DNA from: a virus
DNA length: 41,256 nt
IMG/VR virus record: IMGVR_UViG_3300048549_000110
Coordinates: 1-41,256 of that record
Direction: 5' to 3' (one strand)
The notes under the pieces were generated by a model. The model made no database searches, had not been told where the DNA came from, and saw nothing but the letters and a program-made list of their open reading frames with translations. The translations under genes were made by a program, and so were the position numbers. Of the stretch, positions 6,864 to 14,553 are shown piece after piece. Numbering within the stretch: position 1 is the first letter of the stretch; each line of letters begins with the position of its first letter.

Positions 6864-6886
6864 AAAAAAGGACCCATGTGGGTCCT
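6864..6886 (-). terminator. Rho-independent terminator between the DUF4278 gene and talC
   Basis: AGGACCC-ACAT-GGGTCCT followed by six T on the minus strand; a 7-bp perfect stem with T-run, textbook form. It ends transcription of the upstream small genes but lies only about 20 bases before talC, leaving no room for a separate talC promoter, so talC must be reached by read-through or by a promoter upstream. Confidence 0.85.
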
Positions 6887-6900
6887 GGTATTCAATTCGT

Positions 6901-7053
6901 TCAAGCAGTTTTGGTGTCAGGTACAACCTTACGGTTGACTCTGGTACCGCGATACATGAGATCAAATCTTTGCTTAGCAGTTTGCTCAGCAATGACCTTC
7001 TCTTTGTACTGCTCGGTGTCGTATGCGACACCACGGTAAGTGACTTGTGCCAT
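6901..7053 (-). CDS. Small DUF4278-like protein, 50 aa
   Basis: Open frame MAQVTYRGVAYDTEQYK... with a second block LMYRGTRVNRK. The pair of YRG motifs is the signature of DUF4278, a small family of unknown function common in cyanobacteria and their phages. CAGGAG lies 8 bases before the ATG. It sits between the 54-aa gene and a strong terminator, making a two-gene unit from the promoter at 7334. Function unknown. Confidence 0.8.
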   Translation of the reverse strand: MAQVTYRGVAYDTEQYKEKVIAEQTAKQRFDLMYRGTRVNRKVVPDTKTA

Positions 7054-7093
7054 GGATTTACTCCTGAAAGTGAGGTGGTTAGACCCCGTTCCT

Positions 7094-7258
7094 TCAATCG
7101 TATGCGTCCCATGGGTAGCAATCAGGCGTTGATTCCTTCATGACCTCAATCAATTCCACCTTATACTCAGGAGGAATGTTCTCATTTGTTCTCATCCGAA
7201 ACATAATTGCATCGGCCTGAGCGCAAGTGAGTGATGTATAGAATAATAGTTCTATCAT
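7094..7258 (-). CDS. Small conserved cyanophage-type protein, 54 aa
   Basis: Open frame MIELLFYTSLTCAQADAIMF... ending CYPWDAYD. The layout, hydrophobic start, conserved-looking TCAQAD, PPEYKVELIEVMKES and a closing C-P-W-D motif, resembles small proteins I have seen in marine cyanophages and Synechococcus, which are mostly annotated as hypothetical. Two Cys (residues 12 and 48) could pair if the protein reaches the periplasm. It is the first gene after a consensus promoter about 75 bases upstream. Confidence 0.7.
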   Translation of the reverse strand: MIELLFYTSLTCAQADAIMFRMRTNENIPPEYKVELIEVMKESTPDCYPWDAYD

Positions 7259-7327
7259 GGGATGAACGGCTCCGTTCCGCGATTTACTTGCGCCAACCAG
7301 GATATAGAGTCCTGATCAGTGAACGAT

Positions 7328-7342
7328 GGGTACATTGTACCC
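7328..7342. promoter_or_regulatory. Palindrome covering a -10 box (possible operator)
   Basis: GGGTACATTGTACCC is a perfect 7-base inverted repeat around one central base. It includes the whole -10 hexamer of the promoter at 7334-7362, so a dimeric repressor binding here would block initiation. It could also form a hairpin at the start of the RNA. Only the symmetry and position are seen. Confidence 0.5.
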
Positions 7343-7362
7343 GATAATATTTATAATGTCAA
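7334..7362 (-). promoter_or_regulatory. Overlapping sigma70 and T4-late-type promoters
   Basis: TTGACA (7362-7357), exactly 17 bases, TACAAT (7339-7334). The spacer contains TATAAATA (7355-7348), the exact T4 late promoter element. The two genes it drives could thus be expressed both early and late. Confidence 0.72.
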
Positions 7363-7497
7363 GTCTCTTTTTCGCATCCTAGTGCCTGGTCGCCTAAGGT
7401 CTTTCTTCAAATCATTTAAGAATTTGATGTGATCCCCAACAGACCTGACAGGGTTGGAGGGGATCCTCTTCTTATGCTTCCACGACTTCTTACTCAA
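7351..7497 (-). CDS. Possible small basic protein, 48 aa, TTG start
   Basis: Open frame from a TTG that overlaps the nrdB stop (TTGA), reading (M)SKKSWKHKKRIPSNPVRSVG... to ...RKRDLTL. It is very basic (about one third Lys/Arg), which could mean nucleic acid binding. The stop falls within the TTGACA-TATAA promoter, the same stop/promoter overlap seen at other genes here. The non-ATG start and lack of a visible Shine-Dalgarno make this uncertain. If it is not a gene, 7363-7493 is untranslated and holds nothing else I can see. Confidence 0.4.
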   Translation of the reverse strand: MSKKSWKHKKRIPSNPVRSVGDHIKFLNDLKKDLRRPGTRMRKRDLTL

Positions 7498-8663
7498 AGT
7501 TGGAAGTCAGCAAACGTAGCACTCTCAACATCTTGCTTGATGCCACCGACTACATAGGATTCAATCTCAGTCTCTTGTGGTGCGTTCTGCTGACCCTTAG
7601 AGTTCAACCAGTGCTCAGTCCATGGCAGTGGGTTGTTCTTAGCAGGGATATCGAACATGGGTTCGAGACCAATAGACTTCATACGACGGTTAGCGATCCA
7701 CTCAACGTACTGTGAGAGTAGTCTCTCGTTCAGTCCGATCATAGAACCTTCTTTGAATAAGAAGTTCGCCCACTCTTTCTCTTCGGTCACTGCCTCAGCA
7801 AACATCTGACGAACAGTTTCTTTCTCCTCTAATGCAATCTCTTGCATCTCAGGATCATCACCTTCCTTCCACTTCTTCAAGATCTTCTGAGTCAGAACGA
7901 GGTGCTGTGACTCATCCCTGGCAATAAGGGAGATAATTTTTGCTGAACCTTCCATGAGTTTAAGTTCACCAAAAGCAAAACTACAAGCAAAAGAAACATA
8001 GAACCGTATACCTTCAAGGATGTTAACATTAGCAATTGCCAGATAGAGTTTACGTTTCAGATCCCTCAGTGTCTCATCACGGCAAGGTGATCCTTCCCAA
8101 TCCTTAGACCACATGTCACCCTCTGCCCATGAACCTACTGCATTCAAGAACACATCGTATGCTTTGGTAACAGACTTAGCACGTCTAAGAATTTGTGGTT
8201 CGTCTAGTGTAGTATCCAGAACAATGGAGGGATCAGGATATACATTCTTGATGATGTGTGTATAGGAACGAGAATGAATCTGTTCCATGAACTGCCACAC
8301 ACCCATGGCACCTTCTAGTTCTGGCAGAGAACAGTATGGTGAGAATGCCATACCAGGTCCACGACCTTGTACAGAATCTAGAAGGATCTGATACTTCAAG
8401 TTAGAAGTATAGATGTGTTGTTGCTGTGCATTAAGAGTTTTGTAGTCTACTCTATCTTTTTGTAGTGATACTTCTTCGGGTCTCCAAAAGTATCCGAGTT
8501 GTGTCTGAGTTAGTTTATCAAAATCAGGATACTTGAACTCGGCATACTGCTGCATACCTAGCGGTGCTCCGAAGAACATCGGTTGTTTTTTAGTGTCAAC
8601 CTTCCTGCTGTTGAAGACTGTGACTCCCATTCTCTGCTCCGTATGTTCCGTAGTTTGTGACAT
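7494..8663 (-). CDS. nrdB: Ribonucleotide reductase class Ia small subunit
   Basis: Beta subunit of the aerobic ribonucleotide reductase, which holds the di-iron site and tyrosyl radical used by NrdA to make dNTPs for phage DNA. The iron ligands and radical site are visible in order: FMEQIHSRSYTH (Glu, His and the radical Tyr spaced as in E. coli E115-H118-Y122), NILEGIRFY (E204 position) and ARDESQHL (E238-H241). Length 389 aa is normal and there is no intron or break. It follows nrdA with a small overlapping gene between them. Confidence 0.97.
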   Translation of the reverse strand: MSQTTEHTEQRMGVTVFNSRKVDTKKQPMFFGAPLGMQQYAEFKYPDFDKLTQTQLGYFWRPEEVSLQKDRVDYKTLNAQQQHIYTSNLKYQILLDSVQGRGPGMAFSPYCSLPELEGAMGVWQFMEQIHSRSYTHIIKNVYPDPSIVLDTTLDEPQILRRAKSVTKAYDVFLNAVGSWAEGDMWSKDWEGSPCRDETLRDLKRKLYLAIANVNILEGIRFYVSFACSFAFGELKLMEGSAKIISLIARDESQHLVLTQKILKKWKEGDDPEMQEIALEEKETVRQMFAEAVTEEKEWANFLFKEGSMIGLNERLLSQYVEWIANRRMKSIGLEPMFDIPAKNNPLPWTEHWLNSKGQQNAPQETEIESYVVGGIKQDVESATFADFQL

Positions 8664-8778
8664 AATTTAAAAATGAATTTATCCTTGGAGGGAAGTCCAA
8701 AGACTCACAGACTGCAAGGTAGGACTCGAAGTCCTCTTGCAGTTCTGCACATAATGTGATGGTGATTTCCTTAGACAT
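8596..8778 (-). CDS. Hypothetical protein between nrdA and nrdB, 60 aa
   Basis: Not recognised. The ATG at 8778 (MSKEITITLCAELQEDFESY) overlaps the nrdA stop by 8 bases. The N-terminal 40 residues resemble a small alpha/beta protein, and the C-terminal 22 are antiphase-overprinted on the nrdB start (68-base overlap). Glutaredoxin genes often sit near nrd genes in phages, but no CxxC motif is present, so it is not a glutaredoxin. The coding region up to the nrdB start is believable; the overlapped tail less so. Confidence 0.6.
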   Translation of the reverse strand: MSKEITITLCAELQEDFESYLAVCESLDFPPRINSFLNYVTNYGTYGAENGSHSLQQQEG

Positions 8779-11068
8779 TGCAGGCGTCACACTCAGACTC
8801 ATCGCCACTCAAAATGTCATCGACAAGGGCATTGAGTTTCTGTTCTGTGTCATCGGTGTCTTCATCCTTCTTATTATCATAGGTGTTCTGATAGTAAGAT
8901 GTCTTCCACCCATACTTGTACGTAGTTAAGAAGTCTTGTGCCATCACAGACACAGGAATCTCATTGTCATTGAACTGGGTAGGATTGTATGACCAGTTGC
9001 CACTGATCGCCTGATCGAAGAACTTCTGCATCACTGCAACAATACGAATGTAACCCGCGTTAGAAGGCATATCCCACAGCAGTGTGTAGTTGTTCTTTAA
9101 TGAATTATATTGTGGAACAATCTGTTTAAGAGGTCCCTTCTTTGATTTTTTAATGGACAGGTAGTCGCGAGGTGGTTCGATTCCATTGGTTGCATTTGAC
9201 ACAACGGAACTGCTTTCCGAAGGCATCTGTGCGGACAATGTTGAGTGCCTAAGACCGTGGGCGGCGATAGATTCGCGAAGACTTTCCCAATCATAATTGT
9301 ACTCTGGTGCTGCTAGTTCGTCAACCTCCTGTTTATATGTATCGATAGGTAGAATTCCATCATGATACTTAGTACGTTCGTATCCATCACATGCTCCCTT
9401 CTCCTTAGCGATCTGATTAGATGCTTTCAGAAGGTTGTACTGAAACGCTTCGGTGAGTTTATGAACTTCCTTGTATGCATCAGGGTTGTCATACTTTAAT
9501 CCACGTTTTGCTAGGTAATGTGCCAGACCGATGAATCCAATGCCCAGAGAGCGGCGTGAGAGGGTGCTACGACGTGCTGCTTCCACAGGATAGTCTTGAT
9601 AGTCAATCAGTTCTTCAAGACCACGAACAGCAAGGTCGGCAAGGTCTTCCATCTCATCAAGATCACGTAGTTTTCCTACGTTGATTGCAGATAGAATACA
9701 CAATGCAATCTCACCACCATCATCATCGATATGATTAATAGGATCAGTAGGTAGTGTGATCTCTTGACACAGGTTAGACATGTTCACCTTATCCTTGAAG
9801 GATGAATGTGAATTACAATGGTCAAGATTCATCAGATAGATACGACCAGTCTCTGCTCTCTCCTTCAAGATGTTAAGGATCAGTTCCTGCGCTCCCACAG
9901 ACTTTCTCTCAATGGACTCGTCTCTTTCGTATTGTAGGTAGAGATCATCGAATGCATCAGTACCAAAAGCATCATAGAGACCAGGCACATTATTAGGAGA
10001 GAATAACGTAATAGATTCATTTCTAATAAATCTCTCATAGAATATTTTACTTAACTGAATAGAGTAATCAAGTTTACGTACTCTATTATCTTCTGTACCC
10101 TTGTTATTTTTAAGAACAAGGATGTCTTCTATTTCTTGGTGCCAGATTGGGAAGTGTACTGTTGCCGATCCACCACGAATGCCATTTTGAGTACAGCATC
10201 TGACAGTGCTTTCAAACTTTTTGAGGAATGGAATAACACCTGTGTGTTGAACTTCTCCGCCTCGGATCTTAGCGTTGATTCCACGGATTCTACCTGCGTT
10301 GATACCGATTCCTGCACGCTGAGCAACATAGTAGCCAATCGCCATGTCACTAGAAAAGATACTATCGAGGGTGTCATCAACATCAACAAGAACACAGCTA
10401 GCAAACTGTCGAAGGGGAGTTCGTACCCCTGCCATGATAGGCGTGGGGATGTTGATTTGGTGCTTGCTGATTGCGTTGTAGTATCGTCTGACATAATCTA
10501 ACCTGATATCCTGTGAGTATGGTGCAAACAAAGTTGCAGCAATCAGCATGTACATGAACTGAGGTGTCTCATATACTTGACCGCTACTACGATCCTGTAC
10601 AAGATATTTATCAGTTACCTGACGTAGACCAGCATAAGTAAACAGGTAGTCACGATCATGTTCAACATAACTATCAAGAATATCCCACTCTTCTTCTGAA
10701 TACGATTCAAGAACAGCAGGATCATACACACCCAACACTACACCACGTTGAATCTGTTCATACAGATGAGGATGTCCTTCTGGATGCCCATTGTATACAG
10801 ACTTACGAAGACTGAATAGAAGTAGACGTGCAGCAACGAACTGATAGTTAGGAGCATCCAGAGAGATCAAATCATTAGCAGACTTGATAAGAATCTCTTG
10901 GATATCTGCTGTCGCAATACCATCAAAGAATTGCAAGTTAGCATTCATCTCAACTTGACTTTCAGATACACCTGCAAGGTCCTTACAAGCGTGTTCAACC
11001 ATCACATGAATCTTATTGAGATCTAGACCTGCAACAACTCCATCTCTTTTTACTACTGTCGTGCTCAT
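8771..11068 (-). CDS. nrdA: Ribonucleotide reductase class Ia large subunit
   Basis: Catalytic alpha subunit converting ribonucleoside diphosphates to deoxy forms. An ATP-cone-like N-terminus (VVKRDGVVAGLDLNKI) is followed by the ten-stranded barrel with GIGINAGRIRG, NGIRGGSATVHFP and the active-site loop MSNLCQEITLPT, holding Asn, the thiyl-radical Cys and Glu. LSAQMPSESSS and the C-terminal CDACNV (the redox Cys pair) are also present. 765 aa is the usual length. Start at 11068 is set by ATGA overlap with the primase stop. No intron or intein is seen. Confidence 0.97.
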   Translation of the reverse strand: MSTTVVKRDGVVAGLDLNKIHVMVEHACKDLAGVSESQVEMNANLQFFDGIATADIQEILIKSANDLISLDAPNYQFVAARLLLFSLRKSVYNGHPEGHPHLYEQIQRGVVLGVYDPAVLESYSEEEWDILDSYVEHDRDYLFTYAGLRQVTDKYLVQDRSSGQVYETPQFMYMLIAATLFAPYSQDIRLDYVRRYYNAISKHQINIPTPIMAGVRTPLRQFASCVLVDVDDTLDSIFSSDMAIGYYVAQRAGIGINAGRIRGINAKIRGGEVQHTGVIPFLKKFESTVRCCTQNGIRGGSATVHFPIWHQEIEDILVLKNNKGTEDNRVRKLDYSIQLSKIFYERFIRNESITLFSPNNVPGLYDAFGTDAFDDLYLQYERDESIERKSVGAQELILNILKERAETGRIYLMNLDHCNSHSSFKDKVNMSNLCQEITLPTDPINHIDDDGGEIALCILSAINVGKLRDLDEMEDLADLAVRGLEELIDYQDYPVEAARRSTLSRRSLGIGFIGLAHYLAKRGLKYDNPDAYKEVHKLTEAFQYNLLKASNQIAKEKGACDGYERTKYHDGILPIDTYKQEVDELAAPEYNYDWESLRESIAAHGLRHSTLSAQMPSESSSVVSNATNGIEPPRDYLSIKKSKKGPLKQIVPQYNSLKNNYTLLWDMPSNAGYIRIVAVMQKFFDQAISGNWSYNPTQFNDNEIPVSVMAQDFLTTYKYGWKTSYYQNTYDNKKDEDTDDTEQKLNALVDDILSGDESECDACNV

Positions 11069-12054
11069 ACTTTTTTCCAATCTGTAAGTTTAAGTTTTGC
11101 TTGTAACCCTTGATAGGTGTTGCCTTTTATTATAGCACTGGGGTCAAGTCCTTTCAGTACCATATCATTGATATCCTTTTGTTTAATTGTATTAGGCCAT
11201 ATTACAATTGGGTCTCCCTGATCAACAGTTCTCTGCATTCTCTCAACAATTTGTCGGTTCCTTGGTTCGTTGTCGAAAACCCAGACCCTAGATCGATAAG
11301 GTAGAGAGCGGTGGTCAACATCGCTACCACACATAGCAACAGAGTTGGTAATGAAAGTGGAGTCGAATGGTCCTTCCGTGACATAAACTGTTTCCTCAGG
11401 GTTAATATTATTTTGACCGAATAGTTTTAAACGATCTTCAAACATCACGGTGATGTATCGTAACGTGCTAGTTGGTGCCAGAGATCTACCCTGGATACCA
11501 AACCAAGTACCGTCCTCGCCAATGAGAGGGATAATAATTCTAGGTCTATCGTTTTGCAAGGATTCAAACGTTTGTTTCTGGGTGTTAACCCATCGTTTGA
11601 ACTTATCTGCATAGTAAAAACATCCTATCTTTTCCTCAGGGATCAAACGATCTAGCAGATATTTCTTTGCGAGATGTTCATTATTTAGGTCTTTGATATT
11701 CACCAAACCTGATGTAGGTTTCTTACTGAAACGTGGTTTACTAGAAGGCACGACAACCTTAGCAACAGTTGTTGCTTTGCCAGTGGCATTGTTTCTATAC
11801 TTCTCTAACTGGTACTCTGAGTACGTGTTAGGATCTTGATCTTTTAGGAAGTTAGCAAGCGTCCTACCCATGCCACAGTTGTGACACTTGAAGACCATGC
11901 GTTGCTTCATGACAAAAAAGTATCCTCTCGCTTTGTTCTTATGCTTAGAGGAGTCCCCACAGTAGGGGCATCTAAAATTATAGAGTCCGTCCTTGACCTT
12001 CTTGAACTTCTCCAATCGCCAACTCATTCTGTTGACGTAAATCTCGTCCAGCAT
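11065..12054 (-). CDS. 61: DNA primase, T4 gp61-like
   Basis: Makes RNA primers for the lagging strand with helicase gp41. An N-terminal zinc finger, CPYCG ... CHNCG (about residues 25-62), precedes a linker and the TOPRIM catalytic domain, whose first motif is VYVTEGPFDSTFI with the catalytic Glu, followed by a VWVFDNEPRN block with the metal-binding Asp. Length 329 aa matches phage primases. The start at 12054 overlaps the preceding gene by 77 bases; an ATG at 12027 just before the zinc finger is also possible. Confidence 0.9.
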   Translation of the reverse strand: MLDEIYVNRMSWRLEKFKKVKDGLYNFRCPYCGDSSKHKNKARGYFFVMKQRMVFKCHNCGMGRTLANFLKDQDPNTYSEYQLEKYRNNATGKATTVAKVVVPSSKPRFSKKPTSGLVNIKDLNNEHLAKKYLLDRLIPEEKIGCFYYADKFKRWVNTQKQTFESLQNDRPRIIIPLIGEDGTWFGIQGRSLAPTSTLRYITVMFEDRLKLFGQNNINPEETVYVTEGPFDSTFITNSVAMCGSDVDHRSLPYRSRVWVFDNEPRNRQIVERMQRTVDQGDPIVIWPNTIKQKDINDMVLKGLDPSAIIKGNTYQGLQAKLKLTDWKKV

Positions 12055-12442
12055 CAGCCATGCCCAGTACCGTGGTACCTAGAATAGCAGATCGATCATC
12101 AGGTGTCAATGATCTGAGCAGTCCTTGACCTGGCACACTGACGAGGAAAGAGATCACAGCAAGACCACCAAAGATGGACCACATCTTTTTCTCCATCATC
12201 CTGAGTCTTTCATCTACAAGACGGATGTCTCTCTCACAACCTTTCTTGATTGTGTCTGTCTCTTTATTCAGATCTGCATGAAGTCTATCTACTTTTTCAA
12301 ATAGAATTCCATCAACTTCACTCTGTGTAGATAACTTTTCATTATGTACAGCAAGTAGTTGACCCATCTTTACAGAATTATCCTGCAATGAGTCTACTAC
12401 TTTTTCTAATCTTTCTAGAATTGCTGAGTTAATGTCCGCCAT
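11978..12442 (-). CDS. Coiled-coil protein with one membrane helix
   Basis: A 154-aa protein. Residues 1-85 form a heptad-rich coiled coil (LERLEKVVDSL, VDRLHADLNKETDTI, DERLRMMEKK), then a single hydrophobic helix MWSIFGGLAVISFLVSV, followed by a soluble tail. This plan resembles XhlA-like or holin-accessory proteins and some phage membrane anchors, but the family is not certain. It overlaps the primase start by 77 bases. A role in lysis or membrane attachment is possible only by analogy. Confidence 0.7.
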   Translation of the reverse strand: MADINSAILERLEKVVDSLQDNSVKMGQLLAVHNEKLSTQSEVDGILFEKVDRLHADLNKETDTIKKGCERDIRLVDERLRMMEKKMWSIFGGLAVISFLVSVPGQGLLRSLTPDDRSAILGTTVLGMADAGRDLRQQNELAIGEVQEGQGRTL

Positions 12443-12447
12443 GTATC

Positions 12448-12816
12448 TTACATCCCTAACGCTTGTTGTCTTTTATCCCAATAGAATTTAATAACTTGGT
12501 TAGGATAAAGTCTCGTGACTTTAAACTTCTTCGCCATCTCTGGACGATAGATCTTTCTCAGTTCAATCTTAATTTGTGATTCCGACTTCCCATATAAAAT
12601 GAAGTCAGTCTGACCATCTTCAAACGACACTCTAAATGGTAGATAGTTTTTATCTACCTGTTCAGTCGTGAGCATCTCACCGACACTCTTCTCAAACTTC
12701 CTCTTCTTTACTTTACGTTTGGTTAAACGTGTAATGCCAGGAGGTTCGTGTGATGGGGGTAGTGCAGTCTCTGCACCAGTACCAACTGAATTAGTAGGAG
12801 CGTCTTCGTTAATCAC
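12448..12816 (-). CDS. Conserved hypothetical, basic, 122 aa
   Basis: N-terminal 30 residues are flexible and rich in Pro, Ser and Gly (PTNSVGTGAETALPPS, PPG). A strongly basic stretch RLTKRKVKKRKF follows, then a compact domain with VSFEDGQTDFILYGKSES and MAKKFKVTRLYPNQVIKFYW. The start MINED resembles the neighbour at 14323. The Thr-Asn-x-Val-Gly-x-Gly leader is familiar from marine T4-like phage structural proteins, so a virion role is plausible but inferred. ATGA-coupled to the upstream gene. Confidence 0.7.
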   Translation of the reverse strand: MINEDAPTNSVGTGAETALPPSHEPPGITRLTKRKVKKRKFEKSVGEMLTTEQVDKNYLPFRVSFEDGQTDFILYGKSESQIKIELRKIYRPEMAKKFKVTRLYPNQVIKFYWDKRQQALGM

Positions 12817-13181
12817 AGGTCTTCTAGTATCTGTTTTGCTAGATCATCAATAGGAACATCAGCAAGACTACCACCGCTAGATGGATAACGGTTTAAGTAT
12901 ACTATAAAGGTCTTCAAGATAGACCAGTATTCCCTTTCAAGTTTATACATTAACAGAGGTAATGTACCATCACCGAACACATTATATAGGATAATCATAT
13001 GGTTCAATATTAAATTAGTACGCAAAACCCCCGTGCTCAGGTACCGTTTGAGTAATCTTTTAAGATACTTAAACTTCTTCATGTCTTCCATGAAGTCGTC
13101 AACCGTGACTGAGTGGGGGTTTTCGTAATACTTAATAGCAAACATTAAATGATTGCTTTCGTTTAGTTCATCAAATCTCAT
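12813..13181 (-). CDS. Conserved cyanophage hypothetical, 122 aa
   Basis: Helical protein MRFDELNESNHLMFAIKYYENP with a cluster of Leu/Lys/Tyr helices (YLKRLLKRYLSTG, LMYKLEREYWSILKTFIVYLNRY). The sequence looks like a family conserved in T4-like cyanophages near tail and head genes, but I know of no function. Ends with ATGA coupling to the downstream gene. Upstream stop/start spacing is 16 bases after the structural protein gene. Confidence 0.72.
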   Translation of the reverse strand: MRFDELNESNHLMFAIKYYENPHSVTVDDFMEDMKKFKYLKRLLKRYLSTGVLRTNLILNHMIILYNVFGDGTLPLLMYKLEREYWSILKTFIVYLNRYPSSGGSLADVPIDDLAKQILEDL

Positions 13182-13197
13182 AACGAAGTGTCAGTTC

Positions 13198-14019
13198 TTA
13201 ACTACCGAAGGTCAATGTTGCTGCACCATCGGTGATCACCTCTTCTGTACCGCCAGCAGACGTAATCTTGACGCGATACTTGTTGCCGTCCAGAGTGTCA
13301 GCAGCGAGACCACTGTAAGCAAGAGTTGCGGTCGTGAAGTCTGCATAGGTGATGCCAGTGTCAAGGGAAGCAGAGATGTTAGTCCAACGCTTACCGCTTG
13401 CTGTCTGACGTTGCCAGACATATGCAAGAGCACCAGGTGTGCCTGTGGTGGTGGTGGTAAGAGTAAACGTACCAGCGCCAGAGGAAGATGTAGAAGCAGC
13501 AGGTTGTACAGTGACAGTTACAGCAGATGCCACGTCGGCAACCACAGTATCGTCAGCGTCATCACCAGCAGCGCCAGCAGCAGCATGGACGAATGCTAAG
13601 CACTCTGCCTTATGCTTGGTGTCGCCAGCAGCAGTGGTGTATGTGCGATACAACCACCAACCAGGACCATTGATACCGCGAGACTTGTTCTCAGCGAGTA
13701 ACATCTCAGTGGTGTCAACGAATACAAGATCGTATGCATTGCTGTCACCACCCTTGACAACAAACTCAGCAACTGCCTTAGGGGCAGTCCTACGAACAGC
13801 ACCAGCGAGTGCAGCAGCAGTGCTACCTGCATATGCTTTGTGCAATTCGATTGTAGTTGTACTAGTAACTTGCTTAACAATGTAAGCGACGTTGGATAGT
13901 TCCAAGATGTCGCCTACAACTACGGTGTCTGCTGCATTCTTCGTAACAGTGGCGTCACCATTGGTGACCGCTACGTTGTTCGCGAAAGTTGCGGCATCAA
14001 TTTTTCCAAATACAGCCAT
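13198..14019 (-). CDS. Virion structural protein with C-terminal Ig-like domain
   Basis: A 273-aa protein with the Ala/Thr/Val-rich, beta-strand composition of phage surface proteins. The N-terminal domain MAVFGKIDAATFANNVAV, with SNVAYIVKQVTSTTTIELHKAY, is typical of capsid or tail decoration proteins. Near residue 180 a Thr-rich linker leads into an Ig-like domain (GALAYVWQRQTASGKRW ... LDGNKYRVKITSAGG). An exact T4 late promoter lies about 40 bases upstream and a ribosome binding site (AAGAGAG) before the ATG. It could be a head decoration protein like Hoc, or a tail component; which one cannot be decided. Confidence 0.8.
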   Translation of the reverse strand: MAVFGKIDAATFANNVAVTNGDATVTKNAADTVVVGDILELSNVAYIVKQVTSTTTIELHKAYAGSTAAALAGAVRRTAPKAVAEFVVKGGDSNAYDLVFVDTTEMLLAENKSRGINGPGWWLYRTYTTAAGDTKHKAECLAFVHAAAGAAGDDADDTVVADVASAVTVTVQPAASTSSSGAGTFTLTTTTTGTPGALAYVWQRQTASGKRWTNISASLDTGITYADFTTATLAYSGLAADTLDGNKYRVKITSAGGTEEVITDGAATLTFGS

Positions 14020-14054
14020 TGTTCTCTCTTAATTGAAGGGTTTGTCCTATAACT

Positions 14055-14062
14055 TATTTATA
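14055..14062 (-). promoter_or_regulatory. T4-type late promoter TATAAATA
   Basis: TATAAATA on the minus strand, 36 bases before the structural protein ATG, inside the T-rich tail of a terminator. Exact match to the T4 late consensus, recognised there by gp55 and clamp gp45. Confidence 0.8.
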
Positions 14063-14093
14063 AAAAGAAAGAGACCGACCCAAGGGATCAGTC
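14061..14093 (-). terminator. Rho-independent terminator overlapping a stop codon
   Basis: GACTGATCC and GGGTCGGTC form a 9-position stem with G-T pairs around a 3-base loop, followed by TCTTTCTTTTT. The TGA of the 67-aa gene lies in the stem. The T-run merges with the next late promoter. Confidence 0.75.
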
Positions 14094-14291
14094 TTCTTCG
14101 CGAGCAGCGATTGCTTTGGTGACAACTTCTAAAAGTTGATCGTCCATATCAGTCTTGGTCAACTTAACTGCCTTAGCAAGAATAACAAGACAGATCTCAA
14201 CAAGTTTCTCACCCAGTTCTTCATTGTCGGGTACCTTAGCAACAGCGTCAGAGATAATTTTCTTCGCTAGTGGGAGTAAAAATCCAAGCAT
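14088..14291 (-). CDS. Small helical hypothetical protein, 67 aa
   Basis: MLGFLLPLAKKIISDAVAKV... is an all-helical protein with a hydrophobic N-terminus and amphipathic helices (LVEICLVILAKAVKL). It is reminiscent of small phage proteins sometimes annotated as hypothetical or holin-like, but the hydrophobic runs are too interrupted for a sure membrane helix. Translation starts right after a 22-base perfect palindrome and no Shine-Dalgarno is visible. Transcript ends in a terminator overlapping the stop. Confidence 0.7.
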   Translation of the reverse strand: MLGFLLPLAKKIISDAVAKVPDNEELGEKLVEICLVILAKAVKLTKTDMDDQLLEVVTKAIAAREED

Positions 14292-14296
14292 GGTTT

Positions 14297-14318
14297 TATA
14301 GAGTAACGTTACTCTATA
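14297..14318. repeat. 22-base perfect palindrome
   Basis: TATAGAGTAAC and GTTACTCTATA are exact inverted repeats with no loop. It is the whole space between the 76-aa gene stop and the 67-aa gene start, 5 bases before the ATG. It has no T-run. It could be a protein binding site or a mRNA hairpin; CTATATA on the left edge also resembles the -10 elements of this genome. Confidence 0.8.
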
Positions 14319-14322
14319 TAGG

Positions 14323-14553
14323 CTAGTCTGCTGTGAACTTCTTATCTTTCATGTAACCCCACTTACCTTTGTGAAGGGCGCGTACACCTTTACTAGTTTT
14401 AGTAGGAGCATCATCAGATTTCTTCACAAAGTCTTTGTAACGCTTGCCATATTTCATGCGAGCGTCTTGTTCTTTGTGCTTCTCAGCGTCTGATGCTCTC
14501 TTCTTCATATACTTCTTATCAGTAAGCATTGAAGAAGAGATTTCGTTAATCAC
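14323..14553 (-). CDS. Small basic hypothetical protein, 76 aa
   Basis: Very Lys-rich, hydrophilic protein (DKKYMKKRASDAEKHKEQD, YGKRYKDFVKKSDD), without membrane or Cys residues. Composition suggests nucleic-acid binding or an internal head protein, as many phage head components are short and basic, but this is inference. Its ATG overlaps the stop of the 127-aa gene (ATGA). Confidence 0.72.
   Translation of the reverse strand: MINEISSSMLTDKKYMKKRASDAEKHKEQDARMKYGKRYKDFVKKSDDAPTKTSKGVRALHKGKWGYMKDKKFTAD

Noticed and set aside
6846-7121. N-terminal 92-residue extension of talC
   Set aside because: Crosses a terminator and two separate small genes; family start is MKIFLD at 6842.
8596-8778. 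Glutaredoxin between nrdA and nrdB
   Set aside because: Position fits but no CxxC or CPYC motif is present.
12985-13000. TATATAATG box inside the 122-aa gene at 12813
   Set aside because: No -35 at a suitable distance (TTGAAC at 15 bases) and no gene start close by; probably chance.
13439-13885. Plus-strand 148-aa frame opposite the structural protein
   Set aside because: Ala/Val/Ser composition follows from the repetitive codons of the minus-strand gene; no ribosome binding site or promoter.
13198-14019. Calling the Ig-domain protein T4 Hoc
   Set aside because: An Ig-like C-terminus is not specific; the N-terminal half does not resemble Hoc.
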